Part shown: positions 18,180 through 31,560 of the stretch, in pieces
Layout: the number at the start of each line of letters is the position of its first letter
Numbering within the stretch: position 1 is the stretch's first letter
Assembly: GCF_034190915.1 (NCBI RefSeq)
Contig: NW_026947544.1
Coordinates: 2,826,001-2,890,000 of the forward strand
Reading direction: 5' to 3'
From: Cavia porcellus
Taxonomy: Eukaryota > Chordata > Mammalia > Rodentia > Caviidae
DNA length: 64,000 nucleotides
Made by a program: the position numbers and the translations under genes
The notes under the pieces: model-generated
Told to the model about the DNA's origin: nothing
The model's database searches: none
Seen by the model: the letters and a program-made list of their open reading frames with translations, nothing else

Positions 18180-19015
18180 CTTTTTTATTTTTATTAAAAT
18201 AATTTAAAAAAGGAGATTAAGATAAAAGAGGACAAAACAACATAATAACACAGGTCAGAACAGAACAATTTAAGCAACATAGTGTTTCACCACAAGATAA
18301 CCTGACATAACAGTCTCTTTTATTGAAATATTCGAGTATAACCTCGTATAATGTAGCATCAAACACAACATGACAACACTAACACTCATTAAAAAGTACA
18401 GTTGCCCACTGTTTGATAACTAATAACATGGAGAAAATGTTCTGTTTCTTCACGATGTAATTAAATTACTTGGATGGCTGGGGATTTAGCTCAGCGGCAT
18501 AAGCACCTGCCTTGCAAGCAGGCGGTTGTGAGTTCGATCCTTGGTACCGATAAAAAAATGAAAAAGAAAAAAATTACTTGGATCTTCTAAGATTGAAACA
18601 TTAATTATAATTGATTCCTCAGTTGTTGGACACTTAGGTTGTTTCCAAGATCTGGCTATTACAAATTGTGCTGATATAAACATGGTTGCACATATATCAC
18701 TGTGGTATGATGTTTTCAGTTCTTCTGGGATAATGATAATATGGTAACCACTGTTCATTTTCTGTTATTTGATTCTGAATGCCATGTACTACTTTCATTC
18801 TCTTTAAGGGTTTTATATTGTTTTGTTATGTTTGATTCTACTGCATATGCAGTTTTGTTCAACTAATTGAAGGAAAGAGACGTTATGATAGCTACTATCA
18901 TATTGGGTTGGCTTGTGGTGACATACTGTGTTGTTTAAATTGTTCTGTTCTGATCTGCTTTTTTATGTCCTCTTTTATCTTAATCTCTTTAAAATAAAAA
19001 ATTAAAAAGAATTAT
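18180..19015. repeat. Two L1 3' fragments in inverted orientation
   Basis: 18180-18735 is minus-strand L1 (3' UTR, then the ORF2 end with 'ttggacacttaggttgtttccaag'). 18736-19015 is 3' UTR in plus orientation. About 18206-18300 and 18905-18995 are inverted copies of the same block ('gataaaagaggaca' against 'tgtcctcttttatc'). A SINE sits inside the left arm. See the separate finding. Confidence 0.75.
18476..18570 (+). mobile_element. ID-type SINE (tRNA-Ala-like) with target duplication
   Basis: It starts GGCTGGGGATTTAGCTC (A box) and carries GAGTTCGATCC (B box), ending in an A-rich tail. The middle folds as an anticodon stem with loop CTTGCAA, whose anticodon position reads TGC (Ala). AAATTACTTGGAT flanks both sides (18463-18475 and 18571-18583), a 13-bp duplication made by L1 machinery. 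It is not a functional tRNA: the acceptor ends do not pair and an A-rich tail follows. Confidence 0.93.
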
Positions 19016-20640
19016 AATTGATTCATCTTGCTCAGGTTATTTTGGCATTACTACTTTGCTTAACTTGCCACTACATATTTTGGGGCTCAACAATCTTTTT
19101 TCCTAATTTGCTGAATATAATTTGCAGTATTTTTTAAAGTCATACACTTAATCCTGTGTAAATTAGTGTATCAGCAAAAGAATAGTTTCAGGAGTATTTG
19201 GCCTGAGAGATAATATGAGAAATGTTTTTCTCTGCTTGGAAAGTGATTTTATTTTGTTTTTACTCTACTTACATTTTTGTAACTCAGTAATATTTAGGTA
19301 CATGCATGATTGTTAGAATATTCTTTTCAGAGTTAAAATTTAGAATAGAGAATTTTCATTAATAGAGTTCACAAAATACTTCAGAACAAGGAATATAATA
19401 ATTTCTGTGAGAAAAATTTGCTATTTTACTATCTTTGATGTGAAATTGATTTTAGTAGATTGTTCACCTCTCCATTTAAGTAATAACATATGTTCAGTGC
19501 TTAAAGAGCCATTTCATGGTTAAATGTTTTTGTCTGTTACAAAATTGTGACACTAGTTCTCATGTAACTTTCTTTTCTTTTATAAAAACTGTAACTTTAA
19601 TAGAATGTAATTGAATATTTCCTCTTAAGTGATACAGAGTGAATAATGTGCAAATATAAATAATTAGGAAGGAATTTTCTATTGATAAGATCGCATTGTA
19701 GTGAGTTCCTTCTTTCCTTGGAACTTTGGCTCAAATGAGCTACTGAAATTAGTTTGCTATTCTCCAGCTGTGTTCTAAAGAATCTGATCAAGAGGAAGAA
19801 AGTATTTTGGAAAGAAAATAGAAATTTAGGAATGATTATATAAACTTGTTAGGAGACAATCTGAATTACAATCTTTTTGCTATAGAACTTCTCAACTGAT
19901 CTTGATTATATTTTATTTGACTATTAAAGTGGAACAAATAATCACAAATTTCTCACTTATTTAAATATATAAAAGTTTGAAAAATCTAAAATAAAATGAT
20001 CTGTGAATATCTTTTCTAATTCTATAATTATTTTTATTTTGTTATCCTTGCTAGTTATAAATTTAAGGCCTTAACACATACCTATTTTTAAGGTAGTACA
20101 GAAGTTTACTGTGTCTTACTGGTAAATATCACAATTCTCTCATTGGTTTGCTTTCTTTAAGAGAATAAAAAACTGTATATTTTATTTAGTAATAACTTTT
20201 AGAGATCTGATATTTCCTGTGACTCATGATATTTTTGCTCTATCTTCATTCAAAGCCAGTAGCTTTGAATAATTTCTTTTTTGGGTGCTTTGATAGTTTT
20301 TCTTTTTCTGATGTATGCTAGAAAATGTTCTATATGTTAAGGATACATATGATCACAGTGGGATATTAAAGGCAGTTTTTGAGACATTTAAGGTCACAGT
20401 TATATTTATGTCTGCAAAGACAACTATGATTAGATGTCCATATTGTAAGGTTCCAGGCATTTGGAGATGGACATGATTAGGATGTTATTATACTACTATC
20501 CACAAAAATCACCAATGATTAAAGCATCTTTCTTCAATTCTTATGTTTAGCAATTTTTTCTATTAGTTATACACAATGAGTTTCATTGTGATATCCGCAC
20601 AACACACTTTAATCATTTCAAGGATCTCCTTTACTTTTTT
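19016..20640. other. Unassigned AT-rich DNA
   Basis: 1.6 kb without a credible frame, RNA gene or repeat that I recognise. Only short homopolymer runs stand out, for example the T run near 20634-20644. Confidence 0.5.
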
Positions 20641-20689
20641 TTTTTAGTATATAAAGTAAATTGTATTTTTATAACTAGAGAAGACCAAT

Positions 20690-22002
20690 GTGAAAATAAA
20701 ATTAAGCACACAATTCAATTCACAATAGCATCAAAAGGGATATGAATAAGTTTAACAAAAGAAATGAAATATTTGCACATTGAAGAGTAAGAAATTTAAG
20801 AAGATATAAAAAATGGAAATTCATTTCATGTTTATGGATTGGAATCATCAGCATTGCTAAGACGACAATTCTCTCCAAATTTATCTAGAGATGCAATGCA
20901 AGTCTTGTCAGAATCATAAAAATCTTTACTAAAACTAACAAGCTGATCTAAAAATGTATATACAAATACAAAAAGGACCGATAATAGACAAAATCATTTC
21001 ATAAAGGACAAAATTGTAGGACTTAAGAGTTTCTGATAGTATACATTAGGAAAATCAATTAGTTACATGTTGGCAGAAGGTCAGACACATAAATTAATGA
21101 AATAAAATTGAGATTCCTGATATAAACAAACTGATTTTTGACAAAGGTACCAGGACAAATCAACAATAACAGTAGAGTCTCTTCAGCAAAGGGAGCTGGG
21201 TCAACTGAATAGCCACACACAAGTATTTAAGTTTAAATTTATACTGTAGTTATGGTCTCATGATGCATCCTATAGGTGACTCAAGTTTATCGCTCTTTAT
21301 AGCAGAACAATATTTCTTCATGCATAAGGGTCAGATTTTCTTTAATGACTCATCTGTTGATGGACACATAGGCTGCTTCCAAGAGTCATGTGGTGCTGTC
21401 ATAAATCAATCAGACACACAAGCTTAACCATTTTCAAAAAGAATTTGATGTGTTATGTATGTATACAAATTGCCCACAACGAAAGTGATCATGATATACT
21501 ACAAACACTGCAGTAATAAAAATCAAAATTTTTTAAAATGACAAGATAAACTTGGACAGTACAAAAGATCTAGCTGAAAATGAATTATAGTCTTAAATGC
21601 AAAAGCTAACATTGTAATACTGCTAGAAAAAAGTCTTTGTGACCTTGGACTGGGACAAACGTATATAGATACAAGGCAAAAAAACATGAGATATGAGTAA
21701 GAAAAAGACAAACTAATGTCATTAGACTTTTCAAAATTGGGCTTCAAACATTACTACACAAATTAAAATATAAATGCTACAAGAAAATATTTCCAGTCAT
21801 ATTTATGGCAAGACTGATACTCAACCCATACAGTGACCCATTATAATTCAACAAGAAGGTACCACGACTCGATTTAAAAAGGCCAAAATATTTAACTAAA
21901 CACTTAATCAAAGGTGAAATACAAATGGCTAATAAGACAATAAGAAAGATCACCATTTAGAAATTACTAGGGAAATGTAAATTAAAATAATGAGAATACC
22001 AG
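20690..22002 (+). mobile_element. Old L1 ORF2 remnant, with a minus-strand L1 piece inside
   Basis: Decayed plus-strand L1 ORF2. 'atgtttatggattggaatcatcagcattgctaag' and 'ctccaaatttatctagag' near 20840-20890, 'aactgatttttgacaaaggtacc' near 21130, and 'aaatggctaataagacaa' with 'gggaaatgtaaattaaaa' near 21930-21990 are signature stretches of ancient mammalian L1. About 21250-21420 is a reverse-oriented L1 3' segment ('catctgttgatggacacataggctgcttccaag'). No frame survives. Confidence 0.7.
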
Positions 22003-22195
22003 GTGCAATGGTGCAAGCCAGTAATCACCATACTCTGGGAAGCTGAGGCAGAAAAATCTCAAGTTCAAGCTCAACCTGCTCAACTCAGCAATTTAGTGAG
22101 AAACACACTGCTTCAAAACTCAAAATTTAAGAAAGTTTTGGGGGCATAGTTCAATGCAAAATCTCTGGGTTTAATTCCTAGAGTACACCCCAACC
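22003..22195 (+). mobile_element. Composite B1 + ID SINE, degraded
   Basis: The left half is 7SL-like ('ggtgcaatggtgcaagccagtaat', 'tctgggaagctgaggcag', 'caatttagtgagaaacac'). The right half is tRNA/ID-like ('gggggcatagttcaatgc', 'gggtttaattcctagagtac'). This B1-ID dimer form is known from several non-murine rodents. Many substitutions indicate age. Confidence 0.75.
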
Positions 22196-23571
22196 AAGTC
22201 GCGTGTACAGTCATTTGTGGGCTTAGTCCTTGGTAGATTTATCCTTAGAACCTAACTAATAATCATTTGTGGAAATCTCCACAATTTGGCCAAACTAAGT
22301 ATCTTCCAGAGCTGTTTTTCTGGGGACGGGGCCAAAGGTTTGCACGTAGCCAATCCGAGAGCATTATTCAGTTCTCCTGGATGCTGAATGGCTGCTGCCC
22401 TTTCTTTCTTTCTTTTTTTTTTTTAAATTTTATTTAAGAGGAAAAAGAGAAAAACACACACACACGTGTAAGGGTACACGTAATACAGAACTTAAAAAAA
22501 AAACATAACAGTAAGAAATCACCTGTTAGTATATTACATATTATCATCTTGAAAATAGTTGCTCAAATCACAGTATCAAAGAATACAAAGTGGACATTCA
22601 AACAGGGAGACTGCAAACAGCTGTGTTCAATGATCCAAAAACATTAATATAGTCAGCTATTTAACACCCCTAAATGCACTTGCTGTTATATCCGTTAGAG
22701 CTCTTTTTCCCCCCTCTTTTTTACAACAAAATTTACACATTTTGGCTTTTATTACTCCTTAGTTCTTATTACTTTTTTGGGGGGCGAGAATGCAGTCAAA
22801 TATGGCAAAACAAAGCTGTCAGTCAAAACCAAGGATAGACATAGCATATGGTGTAGAACAGAGTACAAGGTTATCAACAATGGTTATCAACGTTGTCTCT
22901 GGTTTCCTTAAAAAGAATTGTCTATCTCATTAGATATTATAAAGTTGGACAAAACAGTAGAGAACAAGACCAATAAAACTTAGGCATTGTAAACATTACA
23001 GGACTTCTAAAGAAGACAATAGTCAAACCAGAATGGGCATCTTAGTGAATCTTATTGCCTTCAAAGTACTTGCCTATATCTTCAAACTTGATACTATCAT
23101 ACGGAATGGATCAGAGTCTAATCAGTCAAAACAAGATAGTGGGAGTACTACTGGACTTCAAAACAAGTTAATAGGAAATCAAAAAGAGTTACTATTATAT
23201 ATCCTAATTTTTTAAATTTTCCCCTTAATTAAAACAAACATAAGAAATAACTAAATAATTTTTTTAAAGAATAAGGGGGAGATTGAGATAAAACAGGTCA
23301 TAACAATATAACAACAGAGGTCAAAGCATGACTATTTCAGCAACCTAGTACTTCACCACCAAATAACCTGACTTAATAGTAGTTACCATAGTGTCTGTCT
23401 TTTTCCTTGAAATATTTGGATAAAACTTCATATACTATAGCTTCAAATATTTCCATATCAAGAAGCCCAGAATAAAGCTTTCTAATTAATGAGTGAAAAC
23501 TTTATAAGGCTTCAAGGCCACCTAATGGGGAATCATGATTACCATATATTTTTATATATTTGAATCATTAC

Positions 23572-25062
23572 TTACATTAGGGAAACTATTCGGTATTCAC
23601 ACATGTGAGATAGATTTATTTCACTTATGGTCTCAAGCTGCACCCATTTAGAGATAAATATCTCAATGTGATCCTTCTTTATAGCTGAATAATACTCCAT
23701 TGTATAGAAATACCACAACTTTTTTATCCATTCCTCAGTTGATGGACACTTGGGTTGTTTCCAAGATCTGGCGATTACAAATTGTGCTGCTATAAACATA
23801 GGTGCACATATATCACTGTGGTATGATGCTTTCAGTTCTTCTGGGAATATGCCTAGAAGTGGAATAGCTGGAATAAATGGGATTTCCAATCCCAAATTTT
23901 TGAGAAATCTCCAGACAGATCTCCACAAATGCTGTACCAGTCTACACTCCCACCAACAGTGCAGGAGAGTTCCTTTTTCCCCACAGCCTCTCCAGCATTT
24001 GTTGTCGGTTTTCTTGATCCTGGCCATTCTTTCAGGAGGGAGATGGTATCTCAGTGTGGTTTTAATTTATATTTCTCTAATGACCAATGATAATGAGCAT
24101 TTTTTCATGTATTTATTTGCCATTTACGTTTCTTCATCTGAGAATTGCGTATTCATCTCAGATGCCCATTTTTGGATTGGATCTTTGAATTTTGGAGGTC
24201 TGAGTTTCTTTAATTCTTTATATGTTTTAGACAAGAGGCCCTTGTCTGAGAGAGAGTTCACTAAAATCTTTGCCCAGTTTGTGGGTTTTCTTTTCACTAT
24301 GCTGGAGATTTCTTTTGACATGCAGAAACTTTTTAATAAGAAGTGGTCCCAGTTATTGATTCTGGGAAGTATTTCCTGTGCAGTTTGAGTTCTGTTCATG
24401 AATTCTTTACCTACTCCTATGTCTCCATGGTTTCTACCCAATTTGTCTTCCAATAGATTTAGTGTTTCTGTTTTAAAATTCAGATCTTTGACCCATTTAG
24501 ACTTTAATTTAGTACATGGTGATAGACATGGGTCTAGCTTTAGTTTTCGGCAAATGGAGAGCCAGTTTTTCCAACACCATTTATTAAAGAGACTGTCATT
24601 CTTCCAGTGAACCTGCTTGGATCCTTTATCAAAGATAAGGTTGTTGAGTGTGTTTGTAGTTGCGGTTGTATCTTCTAATCTATTCCATTGATCTTCAGTT
24701 CTGTTTTGATTCCAGTACCATGTTGATTTTACTACTGTTGCTTTGTAGTATAACTTCAAGTCAGGGATTGTGATGCCTTCTGCTTTGTCTTTGCTGCTTA
24801 GAATTGCCTTTGTGATTCTAGGTCTCTTCTGGTTCCAGATGAAATTTAGGAGTGATTTCTCTAGATCTATAAGGTATGTTGATGGTATTTCTATTGGGAT
24901 TGCATTGAATCTGTATAACAGTTTTGGGAGAATGGCCATCTTCACAAAGTTTGTTCTTCCTACCCATGAGCAAGGGATGCCTTTCCATTTTCTGAGATCA
25001 CCTTCAATTTCCTTTTTCAGTGTATTATAGTTTTCACTGTATAAGTCTTTCACTTCTTTCAT
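23572..25062 (-). pseudogene. L1-B ORF2, post-RT and Cys-rich C-terminal part (broken)
   Basis: 312 codons are open from 25062 to 24124, covering the segment after RT ('[17 protein letters not shown]', '[15 protein letters not shown]', '[20 protein letters not shown]'). The frame then breaks and reopens at 24027-23572 (151 codons) with the Cys-rich end: '[20 protein letters not shown]' and '[19 protein letters not shown]'. The stop at 23572 is the natural ORF2 end. The upstream half lies at 32376-34705. Confidence 0.88.
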
Positions 25063-25074
25063 AAGAGTAATTCC
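25063..25074. repeat. Target-site duplication of L1-C, left copy (AAGAGTAATTCC)
   Basis: The same 12 bases stand at 32376-32387. They flank L1-C, and L1-B ORF2 reads across in register once L1-C and one copy are removed. A following T run makes the exact left edge of the element ambiguous by a base or two. Confidence 0.93.
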
Positions 25075-26289
25075 TTTTTTTTTTTTAATTTAAGAGGAAA
25101 AAGAGAAAAACACAAAACAAACCAAAGCGGTGTAAGGGTACACGTAATACAGAACTACAAATAAAACAAAACAAAACAAAAACAAAACAAACAAACAAAC
25201 AAAAAACATAACAGTAAGAAATCACCTGTTAGTATATTACATATTATCATCTTGAAAATAGTTGCTCAAATCACAGTATCAAAGAATACAAGGTGGACAT
25301 TCAAACAGGTAGACTGCAAACAGCTGTGTTCAATGATCCAAAATCATTGATACAGTCAGCTATTTAACACCCCTAAGCACACTTGCTGTTATATCCGTTA
25401 GAGCTCTTTTTCTTTTTTTTTTTCCCTCTCTTTTTTACAACAAAATTCACGCACTTTGGATTTCATTACTCCTTAGTACTTATTACTTTTTTTTGGGGGG
25501 GGGAAGAATACAGTCAAATATGGCAAAACAAAGCTGTCAGTCAATACCAAGGATAGACATAGCACATGATGTAGAACAGAGTACAAGTTTATCAACAATG
25601 GTTATCAACGTTGTCCCTTGTTTCCTTAAAAAGAATTGTCTATCTCATTAGATATTATAAAGTTGGACAAAACAGTAGAGAACAAGACCAATAAAACTTA
25701 GGCATTGTAAACATTACAGGACTTCCAAAGAAGACAATAGTCAAACCAGAATGGGTATCTTAGTGAATCTTATTGTCTTCAAAGTAGTTGCCTATGTCTT
25801 CAAACTTGATACTACCATATAGAATGGAACAGAGTCTAATCAGTCAAAACAAGATCGTGGGAGTATTACAGGACTTCAAAACAAGTTAATAGGGAATCAA
25901 AAAGAGTTACTATTTATATATCCTAATTTTTTGAATTTTTTCTTTAATTAAGACAAACATAAGAAATGACTAAATAATTTTTTTTAAAACAATAAGGGGG
26001 AGATTGAGATAAAACAGGACATAACAATATAACAATAGAGGTCACAGCATGACTGTTTCAACAACCTAATACTTCACCACCATATAACCTGACTTAATAG
26101 TAGTTACCATAGTGTCTTTTTCCTTGATACATTTGGATAAAACTTCATATACTCTAGCTTCAAATATTTTCAAATCAAGAAGCCCAGAATAAAGCCTTTC
26201 GAATTAATGAGTGAAAACTTTATAAGGCTCCAAGGCCACCTAATGGGAAATCATGATTACCACATATTTTTATATATTTGAATCATTAC

Positions 26290-29200
26290 TTACATTAGGG
26301 AAACTATTCGGTATTCACACATGCGAGATTGATTTATTTCACTTATGAGTATGGTCTCAAGCTGCGCCCATTTATTGATAAATATCTCAATGTGATCCTT
26401 CTTTATAGCTGAATAATACTCCATTGTATAGAAATACCACAACTTTTTTATCCATTCCTCAGTTGATGGACACTTGGGTTGTTTCCAAGATCTGGCGATT
26501 ACAAATTGTGCTGCTATAAACATAGGTGCACATATATCACTGTGGTATGATGCTTTCAGTTCTTCTGGGAATATGCCTAGAAGTGGAATAGCTGGAATAA
26601 ATGGGATTTCCAGTCCCAACTTTTAGAGAAATCTCCAGACAGATCTACACAAAGGCTGTACCAGTCTACACTCCCACCAGCAGTGCAGGAGAGTTCCTTT
26701 TCCCCCACAGCCTCTCCAGCATTTGTTGTCGGTTTTCTTGATCCTGGCCATTCTTTCAGGAGTGAGATGGTATCTCAGTGTGGTTTTAATTTGCATTTCT
26801 CTAATGACCAATGATGATGAGCATTTTTTCATGTATTTATTTGCCATTTGCATTTCTTCATCTGAGAATTGCGTATTCATCTCAGATGCCCATTTTTGGA
26901 TTGGATCTTTGAATTTTGGAGGTCTGAGTTTCTTTAATTCTTTATATGTTTTAGACAAGAGGCCCTTGTCTGAGAGAGAGTTCACTAAAATCTTTGCCCA
27001 GTTTGTGGGCTTTCTTTTCATTATGCTGGAGATTTCTTTGGACATGCAGAAACTTTTTAATAAGAAGTGGTCCCAGTTATTGATTCTGGGAAGTATTTCA
27101 CGTGCGGTTTGAGTCCTGTTCATGAATTCTTTACCTACTCCTATGTCTCCAAGGTTTCTACCTAATTTGTCTTCCAATAGATTTAGTGTTTCTGTTTTAA
27201 TATTCAGATCTTTGACCCATTTAGATTTTAATTTAGTACATGGTGATAGACATGGGTCTAGTTTTAGTTTTCGGCAAATGGAGAGCCAGTTTTTCCAGCA
27301 CCATTTATTAAAGAGACTGTCATTCTTCCAGTGAACCTGCTTGGATCCTTTATCAAAGATAAGGTGGTTGAGTGTGTTCATAGTTGTGGTTGTATCTTCT
27401 AATCTATTCCACTGATCTTCGGCTCTGTTTTGATTCCAATACCATGTTGATTTTACTACTGTTGCTTTGTAGTATAACTTCAAGTCAGGGATTGTGATGC
27501 TTTCCTCTTTGTCTTTGCTGCTTAGAATTGCCTTTGTGATTCTAGGTCTCTTCTGGTTCCAGATGAAATTTAGGAGTGATTTCTCTAGATCTATAAGGTA
27601 TGTTGATGGTATTTATATTGGGATTGCATTGAATCTGTATAACAGTTTTGGGAGAATGGCCATTTTCACAATGTTTGTTCTTCCTATCCATGAGCAAGTG
27701 ATGTCTTTCCATTTTCTGAGATCATCTTCAATTTCCTTTTTCAATGTGTTATAATTTTCACTGTATAAGTCTTTCACTTCTTTCGTAAGAGTAATTCCTA
27801 AATATTTCATTTTTTTGCTTGCTAATGTGAATAGTCCAGTTTCTCTTATTTCCCTCTCTGTAATTTTGTTGTTCATGTATAGGAATGCTATTGATTTCTG
27901 AGTATTGATTTTGTATCCAGCCACATTACTGAATTTATTTATTGTATCTAAGAGTGTTTCAATGGAGTTTAGGGGGTCTTCTGTGTAGAGTATCATGTCA
28001 TCTGCAAAGAATGATAATTTAACTTCTTCTTTTCCTATCTTTAGCCCTTTTATTTCTCTTTCTTGCCTAATTGCTCTGGCTAGTACTTCCAGTACTATAT
28101 TAAATAGGAGTGGTGATAAAGGACATCCTTGTCTTGTGCCCGATTTTAAAGTAAAGGCTTTCAAGTTTTGGCCATTTAGTATGATGCTGGCTGTTGGTTT
28201 GTCATAAATGGCCTTTATTATACTGAGGTAAAGACCATTTATTCCAATTTTCTGTAAAGTTCTTATCATGAATAAGTGTTGGACCTTATTGAAGGCTTTT
28301 TCTGCATCTATAGAAATGATCATGTGATTCTTATTTTTGGCTTTACTGATATGGTGGATTACATTTATTGATTTGCATATGTTGAACCATCCTTGCATTC
28401 CTGGGATGAATCGCACTTGGTCATGGTGTATAATCTTCTTGATGATTTGCTGCATCCTATTTGCCAATATTTTATTGAGGATTTTTGCATCTGTGTTCAT
28501 TAGGGAGATCGGTCTATAGTTCTCTTTTATAGTTGGGTCTTTCTCAGGTTTTGGTACTAGAGTAATATTTGCTTCCAGGAATGACTTAGGAAGGATTGCT
28601 TCCCTTTCAATTTCATTGAATAGTTTGAGGAGTGTCGGCATTAGGTCTTCTTTATATTTCTTGTAGAATTCTGCAGTGAATCCATCTGGGCCTGGGCTCT
28701 TCTTGGTGGGTAAGGACTTAATTACATTTTCAAGTACATTAACAGAGATTGGGTTATTCAACAGTTTTATATCCTCTTGATCTAGCTTTGGTACTTCATA
28801 TGCTTCTAAGAATCTGTCTATTTCTTCTGTGTTATCAAACTTTTGAGAGTAGAGGTTTTCGAAATAGGTGTTGATGATCCTCTGTATTTCTATTGGGTCT
28901 GTAGTGATTTCTCCTTTTTCATTTCTTATTGCATGAATTTGAGCTTTTTCTTCCCTTTTTTTAAAAATAAGGTTGGCTAGGGGCTTATCGATTTTATTTA
29001 TTCTTTCAAAGAACCAACTCTTTGATTCGTTGATTCTTTGGATTGTTTTCTTAGTCTCTATTGCATTGATTTCTGCTCTGATTTTTATAATTTCCTCTCT
29101 TCTTTTGGCTTTGGGCTTGACTTGCTCTTCTTTTTCTAGCTGTTTGAGGTGTAGCATCAAGTTATTTATTTGTATTCGTTCTGTTTTCCTGATGTGGGAA

Positions 29201-30128
29201 CTCAGTGCAATAAATTTTCCTCTCAGAACGGCTTTCATTGCATCCCACAGATTCCGGTAAGTTGTATCTGCATTTTCATTTTCTTTTAGGTATTGTTTAA
29301 TTTCTTCTTTAATTTCTTCTGTGACCCACTGATTACTCAAGAGTGTGTTATTTAGTTTCCATGTGTTTGCAGAATTTTTGCATTATCTTTTGTCATTAAT
29401 TTCTAATTTCAGAGCGCTATGATCCGATAATATGCAAGGGATGATTTCAACTCTTTTGCATTTGCTTAAATATGTTCTGTAGCTAATATATGGTCTATTT
29501 TAGAAAATGATCCATGTACTGCTGAGAAGAATGTGTATTCTGATGTTGTTGGGTGGAACATTCTGTGTATGTCTATCAAACCCATTTGTTCACAGGTGTG
29601 ATTCAGTTCTGTTATTTCTTTGCTCATTTTCTGTCTGGTTGATCTGTCCCTTGGTGTCAGTGGTGTATTAAGGTCTCCTGTTACAATTGTATTACTGATA
29701 ATTTGAGTTTTCATTTCTGTTAATAATTGTTTTACATAACTGGGTGCTCTGGAGTTTGGCACGTATATATTTAAGATAGTTATCTCTTCCTCTTGGAGTT
29801 TTCCCCTTATGAGTATGTAGTGACCTTCTTTGTCCTTTATGGTCATTGTTGGTTTAAAGTTCACGTTGTCTGCAAACAGAATGGCTACTCCTGCCTTTTT
29901 TTGGATTCCTGCTGCATGAAGAATTGTTTTCCATCCTTTGACTTTCAGTCTGTGAGTATCCTTCTGGGTTAGATGTGTTTCCTGTAAACAGCATATGGTT
30001 GGATTTTGTTTCTTGATCCATTCTGCTAGTCTGTTTCTTTTGATTGGTGCATTGAGACCATTTACATTAATGGTTATTACTGTTAAATGCTGGTTAATTG
30101 TAGGAATGTTATCTCTCTGCTGTTGCAT
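26290..30128 (-). pseudogene. L1-C ORF2 (one frameshift, two stops)
   Basis: The start at 30128 opens the endonuclease ('TINVNGLNAPIKRN', 'CLQETHLTQKD', 'GDLNTPLTP', 'SKIDHIL'). A one-base loss near 29478 shifts the frame. From 29340 a 575-codon stretch carries RT: '[17 protein letters not shown]', '[13 protein letters not shown]', '[20 protein letters not shown]' and the catalytic FADD at 27997-28008. A stop at 27613 (GAA to TAA) precedes '[20 protein letters not shown]', and another stop at 26623 (AAA to TAA) precedes the C-terminal end. Only three lesions in about 1280 codons indicate recent death. It would have nicked DNA and reverse-transcribed L1 RNA. Confidence 0.92.
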
Positions 30129-30147
30129 CTTTATCTTTCTGTTCTGT

Positions 30148-31200
30148 TTAATTATTTGCTTTGCTTAGTGGTTTTTTCCTTTGTGTATCTAAACTGTCTT
30201 TCAATATTTTTTGCAGGGTTGGTTTGGTGTTCATGAAGTTCTTCAGCTGTTCTTTGTCATGGAAGTATCATATTGCACCATCTATTTTGAATGATAGTTT
30301 TGCAGGATATATCAGTCTAGGTTGGAAATCATTTTGCTTTAGGATCTGGAATACTTCACTCCATGCTCTTCTTGACTTTATCGTTTGTGCTGAGAAGTGT
30401 GCTGTGATTCTGATAGGTTTTCCTTTATAAGTGATCTGTCTTTTCTCTCTGACAGCTTTTAATAATCTATTCTTGTGCTGGATTTCTGGGATGGTGATTA
30501 TTATATGTCTGGGTGTAGTTTTATTTTGGTTATGACTGTTTGGAGTTCTATATGCTTCACTGATCCTGATGTCAGTTTCTGATCTCATGCTTGGGAAATT
30601 TTCAGTTATTACTTCTCTAAATATCCTCCTGACATCCTTCATGTTGTCTCCCTCTCTTTCATTAATCCCTATCATTCTTATGTTATTCTTCTTTGCATTG
30701 TCTTCCAGTTGTTGAATTGTTGTTTCCTGATTCCTTGTTATTTTCAAAAGATCTTTCCTTTCCTGTTCACTAGCTGCAATCCTGTCTTCTAGGTCTGAAA
30801 TTCTATCTTCACTTCCATTAAGGCGGTTGTTACAACTTTCAGTGGAGTTTTTTATTTCCTGTATATCTCTGTGCATCTGCATTATGTATTCTGTTTGTTT
30901 CTTATATTGCTCATCTAGGGATTCTATTTTTTTGTTTAGTTCCTCCAATTTTTTATCTGTGTTTTCTTTAGATATATTTAGAATCTCTTTCATTTCTTTT
31001 ATCATTTCTTCTTTTATCTGGGAGATTATTTCGAGTTTGAATTTCTTTAATGCTTCCTGGAGTTGCTTGTCAATTTCAGTGGCTATTGTGTCCAATATAT
31101 GAGGTGGATGGGATATATTTTCTTCTATATACATCGCTCCTAGGGTTTCTTGAGATGGGCTGGAGGTTTGAGGTTGTAATTTGGTCTTTCGTTTTGTCAT
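30148..31200 (-). pseudogene. L1-C ORF1 (one premature stop at codon 311)
   Basis: Nearly identical to the intact 350-residue ORF1 proteins of L1-B and L1-F. 310 codons are open from 31200. Then CGA has become TGA (a CpG change) just after 'SFKIDGAI', cutting the last 40 residues of the C-terminal domain. The coiled coil and the RRM ('NNIRMIGINEREGDN') are intact. ORF1 proteins form trimers that bind L1 RNA. Loss of the C-terminal end would probably impair RNA binding. Confidence 0.9.
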
Positions 31201-31560
31201 TTTCCTATATTTGTGTGTTTCAAGTGTTATTTGAAAGCTTCCTGAGGATCTGTTGAAAATCCCCTTCTATGTTTGGAGCTACTGAGACTCTGGCACTGCG
31301 CTACCCCAAGCCATTGGGCCTACAGAACCAGTGGCCCTCTTCTGCCTGCTCAGAACTCCGCAGTTCCAGACAAGCTGGGCCCCAGGGACACTGTGCGCCC
31401 ACCTGCCCCTTGGAAGCTCCACAGTTCTTCAATCGCAGCCGGGTTAGGCTACTCACCACAGGCCAAAATGGTTCAGGAACCTGTGGACCCTCCCTCATTT
31501 CAGAGATATCCAGAGTCCTCCAGACACACAGAGAGGCCAGTGAGGGCACCCCAGATCTGC

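Larger units (their letters stand above)
22410..25074 (-). mobile_element. LINE-1 copy L1-B, 3' part
   Basis: T-rich start (the reverse of a poly(A) tail), then 3' UTR to about 23570 and the ORF2 C-terminal half to 25062. It is interrupted by L1-C exactly at the 12-bp duplication AAGAGTAATTCC (25063-25074, again at 32376-32387) and continues from 32376. The summed ORF2 length is again about 3.82 kb. Confidence 0.92.

Noticed and set aside
18476..18550. A tRNA-Ala gene
   Set aside because: It has A and B boxes and an anticodon arm, but the acceptor stem ends do not pair, an A-rich tail follows and a 13-bp target duplication flanks it. It is a SINE.
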